NCBI GenBank assembly: GCA_945957495.1
Contig: CAMFLG010000250.1
Coordinates: forward strand, 1 to 5,425
Length of the DNA stretch: 5,425 nucleotides
Direction: 5' to 3'
Source of the DNA: an uncultured Pseudorhodobacter sp.
GTDB taxonomy: Bacteria; Pseudomonadota; Alphaproteobacteria; Rhodobacterales; Rhodobacteraceae
Position numbers and translations under genes: made by a program. How positions within the stretch are numbered: position 1 is the first letter of the stretch; the number at the start of each line of letters is the position of its first letter. Of this stretch, positions 1 through 5,021 are shown piece by piece. Under the pieces are notes generated by a model. That model was not told the origin of the DNA. It searched no databases and was given only the letters and a program-made list of their open reading frames with translations.

Positions 1-161
1 AACGGAAGGGAAATTCATCGCAACTCTTTGAGAGCGCAGGATTAACCCGTGGCTTGCCGCCAGAATCCGCTGTATTTTTTCTGTGCTTTTCCCGTGGTTT
101 TTCCGTGCTGACGCGCGGAGGCCGAAACGGGCGTTAACTTTTGGTCAGCCGCAGCAGCGAC
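1..161. other. Gene-free stretch downstream of parC
   Basis: No supported gene lies here. Short open frames enter from the left edge and stop at 31 (tail TEGKFIATL) and at 45 on the plus strand, so the last few codons of a gene convergent with parC are possible. On the minus strand an ATG at 18 could equally begin a gene leaving the window. None can be decided from so few codons. GGATT (39-43) can pair with AATCC (64-68) around a small GGC/GCC stem, and a T6 run follows at 75-80; this resembles a weak plus-strand terminator, but the stem is only five pairs. A 6-bp inverted pair GCTGAC (107-112)/GTCAGC (144-149) has a 31-nt loop and is probably chance. Confidence 0.5.
75..107. repeat. Three tandem 11-bp T-rich repeats
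   Basis: Three contiguous 11-bp units are visible: TTTTTTCTGTG (75-85), CTTTTCCCGTG (86-96) and GTTTTTCCGTG (97-107). Each has a run of four to six T followed by a pyrimidine-rich stretch ending in GTG. The preceding 11 bases (64-74) end in CTGTA and may be a decayed fourth unit. The spacing is close to one helical turn, so the T-tracts fall on the same face of the DNA; phased tracts like this are known to bend DNA. On the minus strand the same block reads as A-tracts just past the parC stop. Function is unknown: an operator with repeated sites, a curved element, or a slippage relic are all possible. Confidence 0.6.
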
Positions 162-2465
162 TCAGGTGAATTTGTTGTCGCGCGGGAAGCCGCGCGGGGC
201 CATGCGGCCTGCGGTGGCGCGGGCGGCCTGCCATTCGGACAGATCGGTTTCGGTGCGGGTGCGGCCCGCCGGGTCTTTCCACGCAAGGCCAGCGGCAAGG
301 GTGAAGGTGATGGCGTCCGACAGGCCGCCGTCCTTGTATTTTTGCAGGCGCACGCCCTTGCCTTTGGACATTTCCGGCAGATCGGCCAGCGGGAATACCA
401 GCACCTTGCGGTTGTCGCCGACAACGGCGACATGATCGCCCGAGGCCTTGCGACACAGCGCGGTTTTCACGCCTGCGCCAAGGGTCAGTACCTGTTTGCC
501 CGCACGGGTTTGCGCCAGCACCTCATCCGAGGGCACGACAAAACCGTCGCCTGCGGTGGAGGCGACCAAGAGTTTCTCGCCCGGGCGGAAGATTTGCAGA
601 TCGACGATTTCGGAATCGTTCGGAAGGTCCACCATCAGGCGAACGGGTTCGCCCATGCCGCGCCCGCCGGGCAGGTTGACCCCGACCAGCGTGTAGAAGC
701 GGCCATTGGCGCCAACCAGCAGGATCTTATCGGTGGTTTCGGCATGGAAGGCGAAACGCGGGCCGTCGCCGTCCTTGAATTTCTGTTCGGCGGCCAGATC
801 GACATGGCCTTTCAGCGCCCTGATCCAGCCCATCGCAGAGCAGATCACGGTGATCGGTTCGCGTTCGATCATCGCCTCGAACGAAACTTCTTCAACCTCG
901 CCCGCCTCGGCGAAGGCGGTGCGGCGTTTGCCGATCACAGAGTCTTTGCCGAATTGCTTGCGGATGGATTCGAGTTCGGTGCCGACCTGTTTCCATTGCA
1001 GCGCATCGCTGGACAGCAGGCTGGCAAGCCCGGCGCGTTCGGCCATGAGGGCGTCGCGTTCGGCGATCAATTCCATCTCTTCCAGCCGACGCAGGGAGCG
1101 CAGACGCATGTTGAGGATGGATTCGGCCTGAAGTTCCGAAAGTTCGCCGACGCCCGGCGCGGGCGAGATATAGTCCTTTTCCGACAGCGCGCGTTTGTGC
1201 GCCCTGCCCCAGGTTTCGCGCATCAGCGCGGATTTGGGATCATCGTCATAGCGGATGATGTCGATGACGCGATCCAGATTGAGGAAGGTCAGGATGAAGC
1301 CTGCCAGAATTTCAAGCCGGTGGTCGATCTTTTCAATGCGGTGCTGGCTGCGGCGCAGCAGAACCTCGCGCCGGTGATCGAGGAAGGCGCGCAGAACCTC
1401 TTTCAGCGAGCAGACCTTGGGCACGCGCCCGTCGATTAGCACGTTCATGTTCAGCGAAAAGCGGCTTTCCAGATCGGAGGATTTGAACAGCGCCGCCATC
1501 AGCATATCGGGTTCGACGGTGCGCGAACGCGGTTCCAGCACGATACGGATGTCATCGGCGGATTCGTCGCGGATGTCGGCCAGAAGCGGGATCTTCTTGA
1601 GCTGGATCAGTTCGGCCAGCTTTTCGATCAGGCGCGATTTCGGCACCTGATAGGGAATTTCGCTGATGATGATTTGCCAGGTGCCACGGCCCAGATCCTC
1701 GACATGCCATTTGGCGCGGGTGCGGAAAGAGCCGCGCCCAGTGCGGTAGGCCTCTAGTATCGCCGAACGGGGTTCGACGATGACGCCGCCGGTGGGGAAA
1801 TCGGGGCCGGGGATCAGGGTGACAAGCGCCTCGTCCGACAGGTCGGGATCGGCCATCAGCGCGTGGCAGCCCTGAATCAGCTCATCCAGATTGTGCGGCG
1901 GGATGTTGGTGGCCATGCCGACGGCGATACCGGAGGAGCCGTTGGCCAGAAGGTTCGGGAAGGCGGCGGGCATGACCACCGGTTCCTCTAGCGTGCCGTC
2001 ATAGTTCGGACGGAAATCGACGGCGTTTTCGGTCAACCCCTCCATCAGGGTTTCGGCGATGGCGGTCAGACGCGCCTCGGTATAGCGGCTTGCTGCCGGG
2101 TTATCGCCGTCGATGTTGCCGAAGTTGCCCTGACCATCGACCAGCGGATAGCGGACGTTGAAATCCTGCGCCAGCCGCGCCATCGCATCGTAAATCGCGG
2201 CGTCGCCGTGCGGGTGGTAGTTGCCCATCACGTCGCCAGAGATTTTGGCGGATTTGCGGAAAGCCGAGGTGGCGGACAGCCGCAATTCGCGCATGGCGTA
2301 AAGGATGCGGCGATGCACAGGCTTCAGCCCGTCGCGGGCATCGGGCAATGCGCGGTGCATGATGGTGGACAGCGCATAGGTCAGATAGCGTTCCCCGATT
2401 GCACGGGCCAAAGGCTCTGCAAGGGTGACGGATTCAATCTGCGGGCCATCATCATCTTCGGACAT
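162..2465 (-). CDS. parC: DNA topoisomerase IV subunit A (ParC)
   Basis: Type IIA topoisomerase subunit that cuts and rejoins duplex DNA; with ParE it decatenates daughter chromosomes in the cytoplasm. The 767-residue product is close to the usual ParC length (E. coli 752) and shorter than typical GyrA. The N-terminal breakage-reunion domain (about 15-490) has RALPDARDGLKPVHRRILYAM (38-58, the ParC/GyrA signature), the quinolone-determining helix GNYHPHGDAAIYDAMARLAQ (81-100) and catalytic Tyr128 next to Arg127 in SRYTEARL. The C-terminal DNA-wrapping beta-pinwheel runs from about 537 (GWIRALKGH at 546-554) to about 735 and lacks a canonical GyrA box (QRRGGKG), which favours ParC over GyrA. 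The start at 2465 is set by family alignment; the frame stays open 182 codons further upstream but without ParC similarity. The ribosome site is weak (only AAAG before the ATG). The quinolone-contact Ser is Ala89. Confidence 0.96.
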   Translation of the reverse strand: MSEDDDGPQIESVTLAEPLARAIGERYLTYALSTIMHRALPDARDGLKPVHRRILYAMRELRLSATSAFRKSAKISGDVMGNYHPHGDAAIYDAMARLAQDFNVRYPLVDGQGNFGNIDGDNPAASRYTEARLTAIAETLMEGLTENAVDFRPNYDGTLEEPVVMPAAFPNLLANGSSGIAVGMATNIPPHNLDELIQGCHALMADPDLSDEALVTLIPGPDFPTGGVIVEPRSAILEAYRTGRGSFRTRAKWHVEDLGRGTWQIIISEIPYQVPKSRLIEKLAELIQLKKIPLLADIRDESADDIRIVLEPRSRTVEPDMLMAALFKSSDLESRFSLNMNVLIDGRVPKVCSLKEVLRAFLDHRREVLLRRSQHRIEKIDHRLEILAGFILTFLNLDRVIDIIRYDDDPKSALMRETWGRAHKRALSEKDYISPAPGVGELSELQAESILNMRLRSLRRLEEMELIAERDALMAERAGLASLLSSDALQWKQVGTELESIRKQFGKDSVIGKRRTAFAEAGEVEEVSFEAMIEREPITVICSAMGWIRALKGHVDLAAEQKFKDGDGPRFAFHAETTDKILLVGANGRFYTLVGVNLPGGRGMGEPVRLMVDLPNDSEIVDLQIFRPGEKLLVASTAGDGFVVPSDEVLAQTRAGKQVLTLGAGVKTALCRKASGDHVAVVGDNRKVLVFPLADLPEMSKGKGVRLQKYKDGGLSDAITFTLAAGLAWKDPAGRTRTETDLSEWQAARATAGRMAPRGFPRDNKFT

Positions 2466-2549
2466 GGGCTTTGTGTAGTGTGCGCGCTGCGAGTGGTCCA
2501 GACCGAAAAAACCGGATAGAGTGCGGGAAAATCGGATGACGGGACGGGT
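2466..2549. promoter_or_regulatory. Divergent spacer between parC and the SH3b gene
   Basis: These 84 bases separate two divergent genes and should therefore hold start signals for both. I see no clear -35/-10 pair on either strand. Visible elements are a small inverted repeat GGTCCAGACC (2495-2504) overlapping CCGAAAAAACCGG (2503-2515), whose six-A tract gives an A/T island in G+C-rich DNA, and a weak -10-like GATAGA at 2515-2520 on the plus strand. Calling it regulatory is an inference from gene orientation, not from a recognised binding site. Confidence 0.4.
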
Positions 2550-3119
2550 ATGGCACGGGTGAAACGCGGCTTTGGCGCCGGGATCAGAACGATGTGGTGG
2601 ATGGCGGCGCTGTGTGCTGCGATTTATGCGGTGATGGTGTTCGTGGGCCGCGATCATGGCCAGCAGCGCGCCGGATTGGCGGGGGTTGCGACGGAACCGA
2701 AACCGGTGGCGGTGGTCGAGGTGGGGGCCGCGCCCCCGGTGGGAGAGGTGAAGGCGGCGGATGCCAAGCCACCCACGCCGCCAACATCGGGCGCGCCGCA
2801 GCCCTTGTCGGTGACGGCAGAGGCGGCGGTGGCCAAGGCTGCGGCGGCAAGCGCGACGGGCGTGGTGACGATTACGCCGGAGGATTTGCTGAAACCGGGG
2901 CAAAGCCTGGGGCAGATGCTGGTGGTCACGGGGCGCGGTGCGGTGGTGCGCGAGGGGCCGGGGATTCAATACAAGCTGGTGGCGCGGCTGATGCAGGGCA
3001 CACCTGCGCAAGAGGTGGTCTTGCCAGAGCAGTTGGTGGGCTGGATGGTGATTCAGTTTGACGATCAGGGCCAGCGCAAGCAGGGCTATGTCGCGGTAAA
3101 GCTGATGGGCAAGGGCTGA
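2550..3119 (+). CDS. Membrane-anchored SH3b-domain protein
   Basis: Protein of 189 residues. A basic N-terminus (MARVKRGFGAGIR) is followed by one hydrophobic helix at about 14-32 that would serve as an uncleaved anchor or signal. Next comes an Ala/Pro-rich low-complexity linker (about 45-105, with PPTPPTSGAPQP), then a C-terminal bacterial SH3 domain (about 123-187) with the typical opening VTGRGAVVREGPGIQYKLVARL and closing strand GYVAVKLM. The positive N-terminus predicts an N-in orientation with the SH3b domain in the periplasm. SH3b domains bind peptidoglycan or peptides in other proteins; the ligand here is unknown, and no catalytic domain is fused. The ATG follows a G-rich stretch (GGGACGGG at 2541-2548) with poor Shine-Dalgarno character. 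It is divergent from parC and 32 bp ahead of the SDR gene, so probably the first gene of a transcript. Confidence 0.8.
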   Translation: MARVKRGFGAGIRTMWWMAALCAAIYAVMVFVGRDHGQQRAGLAGVATEPKPVAVVEVGAAPPVGEVKAADAKPPTPPTSGAPQPLSVTAEAAVAKAAAASATGVVTITPEDLLKPGQSLGQMLVVTGRGAVVREGPGIQYKLVARLMQGTPAQEVVLPEQLVGWMVIQFDDQGQRKQGYVAVKLMGKG

Positions 3120-3151
3120 CTTCCACCCGTTTCAAAAAACAAGGCGCAGGC

Positions 3152-3976
3152 ATGCAACGGACGATTCTGATTACGGGATGCTCTTCGGGCATCGGCTATG
3201 ACGCGGCCAAGGGGTTGGCGGCGCGCGGCTGGCGGGTGTTTGCCACCTGTCGGCAAGAGGCTGACTGCGCGCGGCTGCGCGGCGAGGGGCTGGAAAGCTT
3301 TGTGCTGGATTACGCCGATGAGGCCAGCATCGCGGCGGCGGTGGCAGAGGTTGGGGCGCGCACCGGCGGCAGGTTGGATGCGCTTTACAACAACGGCGCT
3401 TTCGCCTGCCCGGGTGCTGTGGAGGATCTGCCGCGCGGTGCCTTGCGGGCGATTTTCGAGACGAACCTGTTTGGCTATCACGATCTGACGCGGCAGGTGA
3501 TCCCGCTGATGCGGGCGCAAGGCGGCGGGCGGATCATCAACTGTTCGTCGGTGCTGGGGCTGGTGGCGCTGAAATGGCGCGGCGCCTATGTGGCGACGAA
3601 ATTCGCCATGGAGGGGCTGACGGATGTGCTGCGGATCGAGATGGCGGGCACCGGCATCAAGGTGATCCTGATCGAGCCGGGGCCGATCACATCCAGCATC
3701 CGCGCCAATGCGATTCCGCATTTCGAGCGTTGGATTGATTGGGAAAATTCGGCGCGGGCAGAGGAATATGCCAGCTTGCGCGGGCGGCTATACAATGGCG
3801 GCGCGCCAGATACCTGGGAACTGCCTGCCAGTGCGGTGACGGCGAAATTGATCAAGGCGCTGGAGCATCCGAACCCGAAACCGCGCTACTATGTGACGGT
3901 GCCGACTCATCTGATGGGGTTTCTGCGCCGTATCCTGCCGGTGCGGCTGCTGGATTGGGTGATTGCAAAGGGGTGA
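3152..3976 (+). CDS. Classical short-chain dehydrogenase/reductase (SDR)
   Basis: NAD(P)-dependent oxidoreductase of the Rossmann-fold SDR family, 274 residues, cytoplasmic, substrate unknown. The nucleotide-binding motif TGCSSGIG is at 8-15. The catalytic set is visible: Asn105 (ETNLFGYH), Ser133 (NCSSVLG), Tyr146 and Lys150 (AYVATK), with the usual 13-residue Ser-Tyr spacing; PG follows at 176-177 after the sixth strand. Arg34 just after strand 2 (ATCRQ) and no acidic residue there suggest NADP(H) rather than NAD(H). The usual NNAG motif reads NNGA (80-83). The tail (about 225-274) is hydrophobic and basic (HLMGFLRRILPVRLLDWV), compatible with membrane association, as in retinol/steroid-dehydrogenase-like SDRs. 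The start is supported by AAGG (3141-3144) and GCAGG (3146-3150). It lies 32 bp after the SH3b gene, probably in the same transcript. Confidence 0.9.
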   Translation: MQRTILITGCSSGIGYDAAKGLAARGWRVFATCRQEADCARLRGEGLESFVLDYADEASIAAAVAEVGARTGGRLDALYNNGAFACPGAVEDLPRGALRAIFETNLFGYHDLTRQVIPLMRAQGGGRIINCSSVLGLVALKWRGAYVATKFAMEGLTDVLRIEMAGTGIKVILIEPGPITSSIRANAIPHFERWIDWENSARAEEYASLRGRLYNGGAPDTWELPASAVTAKLIKALEHPNPKPRYYVTVPTHLMGFLRRILPVRLLDWVIAKG

Positions 3977-4054
3977 CGCGCTGCGGCGATTTCACATTCG
4001 CCTTTTGCGCCGAGGGCGGCTAAATCGGGGCTTCAGCGAAAGGGCTGCGCCATT
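3977..4054 (+). promoter_or_regulatory. Spacer and leader before the HIG1/adenosyltransferase pair
   Basis: This 78-bp gap separates the SDR from the HIG1 gene. The likely ribosome-binding site is AAAGGG at 4039-4044, about ten bases before the ATG at 4055, somewhat farther than ideal. A separate promoter could lie here, but I cannot identify a clear -35/-10 pair, and read-through from the SDR transcript is also possible. Confidence 0.35.
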
Positions 4055-4261
4055 ATGAACGATACGATCTTTTATCTGGGCGTGATCGCCTGCTTTGTGA
4101 CGGTCATCATCCTGACTGTGGGCATCGGCGGTTTCGTCAAAGGCGGTGAGTTCAACCGCAAGCATTCCAACCGGATGATGCGCTGGCGGATCATCGCGCA
4201 GGCGACGGCGGTGATCCTGATCGTGGCGTTTTCCTATGTGCGCAGCCTTGGGGGCAACTGA
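4055..4261 (+). CDS. HIG1-domain twin-transmembrane protein
   Basis: Small inner-membrane protein of 68 residues with two predicted helices, about 5-27 and 46-64, joined by a short basic loop (KGGEFNRKHSNRMMRWR). The loop and start of the second helix fit the HIG1 family signature (Q/I)x3(R/H)xRx3Q, read here as N39, R43, R45 and Q49, so the first position deviates. Mitochondrial HIG1 proteins (yeast Rcf1, animal HIGD1/2) associate with cytochrome c oxidase and respiratory supercomplexes; a similar role in this bacterium is inference. The charge distribution suggests that the loop faces the cytoplasm and both termini the periplasm. Its TGA (4259-4261) shares its last base with the ATG of the next gene, so translation of the two is probably coupled. 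It is far shorter than most genes and easily missed by annotation. Confidence 0.85.
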   Translation: MNDTIFYLGVIACFVTVIILTVGIGGFVKGGEFNRKHSNRMMRWRIIAQATAVILIVAFSYVRSLGGN

Positions 4262-4833
4262 TGGTTGTGCTGTCGAAGATCTACACCAAGACCGGCGATA
4301 AGGGCGAAACCGCGCTGGGGGACGGCGCGCGGGTGCCGAAATATGCGGCGCGGGTATCGGCCTATGGCACGGTGGACGAGGTGAATGCCACGGTGGGGCT
4401 GGCGCGGTTGCATGCAGCAGACGAGATTGATGCGGCGCTGGCGCGGGTGTCGAATGATCTGTTCGATCTGGGTGCAGACCTGTGTACGCCGGATATGGAA
4501 AACGACGCCTCTGCCCCCTACCCCAGGCTGCGGATGATCGCCGCGCAGGTAGAGCGGCTGGAGGCCGAGATTGACGTGATGAACGCGCGGCTGACGCCGC
4601 TGCGGTCGTTCATTTTGCCGGGCGGATCGGCGCTGGCGGCGCATCTGCATCTGTGCCGCACGGTCTGTCGGCGGGCGGAGCGGCTGGTGGTGGAACTGGC
4701 GAGCCTTGAGCCGGTGAACCCCGAGGCCGTGCGCTATCTGAACCGGCTGTCGGATTGGTTCTTTGTCGCCGGGCGGATTGCCAATTCTGACGGCAAGGAC
4801 GATGTGCTGTGGGTGCCCGGACTGACGCGGTAG
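4261..4833 (+). CDS. PduO-type ATP:cob(I)alamin adenosyltransferase
   Basis: Transfers the 5'-deoxyadenosyl group of ATP to cob(I)alamin, giving adenosylcobalamin for B12-dependent mutases and similar enzymes; expected to be a cytoplasmic homotrimer. The 190-residue product has the whole family pattern: ATP-binding KIYTKTGDKGETALGDG (6-22), SAYGTVDEVNA (33-43) with Asp39, DLFDLGADL (66-74), FILPGG (117-122) and the signature CRTVCRRAER (132-141). Arg133, Arg137, Arg138 and Glu140 line up with human MMAB Arg186, Arg190, Arg191 and Glu193, positions hit in methylmalonic aciduria. Phe117 appears to match the Lactobacillus PduO Phe that displaces the lower axial ligand. YLNRLSDWFFVAGR (159-172) closes the fold. 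All key residues are present, so it should be active. It is unrelated to the CobA/CobO P-loop type, so cobO is not a proper name. The ATG overlaps the upstream stop by one base; GGGGG (4250-4254) is the nearest ribosome-site candidate. Confidence 0.95.
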   Translation: MVVLSKIYTKTGDKGETALGDGARVPKYAARVSAYGTVDEVNATVGLARLHAADEIDAALARVSNDLFDLGADLCTPDMENDASAPYPRLRMIAAQVERLEAEIDVMNARLTPLRSFILPGGSALAAHLHLCRTVCRRAERLVVELASLEPVNPEAVRYLNRLSDWFFVAGRIANSDGKDDVLWVPGLTR

Positions 4834-4854
4834 CGCCCGGGATCTGGCGGCGAA

Positions 4855-4876
4855 GCGGGGGGTTTTGCACCCCCGC
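4855..4876. terminator. GC-rich hairpin after the adenosyltransferase gene
   Basis: GCGGGGG (4855-4861) pairs perfectly with CCCCCGC (4870-4876) around an 8-nt loop GTTTTGCA. It begins 22 bases after the adenosyltransferase stop, in the spacer between convergent genes, where a transcription end is expected. No U-tract follows (next bases CTTACCC), so it is not a canonical intrinsic terminator; in G+C-rich alphaproteobacteria such stems may still stop transcription or protect mRNA 3' ends. It could act on both strands. Confidence 0.5.
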
Positions 4877-4916
4877 CTTACCCGGCCCGATCCTTGCGGC
4901 TCGTGCGTTCGGCGCT

Positions 4917-4941
4917 GATGATCTTCCACTGGAAGATCATC
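4917..4941. repeat. Perfect 11-bp inverted repeat with 3-nt loop
   Basis: GATGATCTTCC (4917-4927) is the exact reverse complement of GGAAGATCATC (4931-4941), with loop ACT. A second stem GGCGC (4911-4915)/GCGCC (4947-4951) can form outside it, leaving T4916 opposite a five-base bulge. The stem lies between convergent genes, 84 bases past the adenosyltransferase stop and 81 bases before the stop of the minus-strand gene. No T-run follows directly on either strand. It may be a bidirectional terminator, an mRNA-stabilising stem, a REP-like repeat copy, or a dimeric protein-binding site; the sequence alone does not decide. Confidence 0.65.
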
Positions 4942-4951
4942 CGGGCGCGCC

Positions 4952-5021
4952 TCACCCCGCAGAGTATTTGAGCCAATGTGAAGGCAAATTTTTGTTAAAT
5001 TGGCGGGACTTTTGGCTGGCG
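4952..5021. other. A/T-richer end of the convergent spacer
   Basis: After the hairpins the base composition changes: a CACCCCGCAGAGTATTTG block (4953-4970) is followed by an A/T-rich stretch with ATTTTTGTTAAATT around 4988-5001. GCCAAT (4972-4977) and ATTGGC (4999-5004) are exact reverse complements 21 bases apart and could form a weak stem around the T-run. From memory, GAGTATTT-type blocks following G/C-rich hairpins recur after genes in Rhodobacteraceae genomes, which would make this part of a dispersed intergenic element; I cannot verify that here. No coding potential is seen. Confidence 0.35.

Noticed and set aside
107..149. Inverted pair GCTGAC/GTCAGC as a parC terminator
   Set aside because: Six pairs with a 31-nt loop is a weak stem, and on the minus strand the following bases are A-rich, not U-rich, so it does not fit an intrinsic terminator for parC.
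141..1439. A 432-codon open frame on the plus strand opposite parC
   Set aside because: It is antisense to the intact catalytic and C-terminal coding sequence of parC. Its composition (rich in Ala, Gly, Phe, Gln, Asp, His) is what the mirror of a GC-biased gene gives, it shows no recognisable domain, and there is no convincing ribosome site. Long antisense frames are common in G+C-rich DNA.
2600..2900. GGCGGCG-type short repeats in the SH3b linker as a possible repeat array
   Set aside because: They come from Ala, Gly and Pro codons in G+C-rich coding sequence and have no regular unit or spacing; not a CRISPR or other array.
2584..2929. Several open frames overlapping the SH3b gene on both strands
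   Set aside because: They are Gly- or Pro-rich shadows of the low-complexity linker. Only the frame beginning at 2550 gives a sensible membrane helix and SH3b domain.
2466..3011. A 182-codon N-terminal extension of the parC frame
   Set aside because: The frame stays open upstream of the ATG at 2465, but the translation is Arg/His/Pro-rich with no topoisomerase similarity, and most of it is antisense to the SH3b gene, which has a coherent anchor-linker-domain layout.
3086..3721. A 211-codon minus-strand frame across the SDR gene
   Set aside because: It is the mirror of a gene with all SDR catalytic motifs; the product is rich in Arg, His, Pro and Gln and resembles no family.
3739..4023. A 94-codon plus-strand frame spanning the SDR 3' end and the following spacer
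   Set aside because: It overlaps the SDR coding sequence out of frame, shows no domain or ribosome site, and is explained as a shadow.
4234..4929. A 231-codon minus-strand frame opposite the adenosyltransferase
   Set aside because: Antisense to a gene with every conserved PduO-family residue; Arg/Gln/His-rich shadow composition without recognisable motifs.
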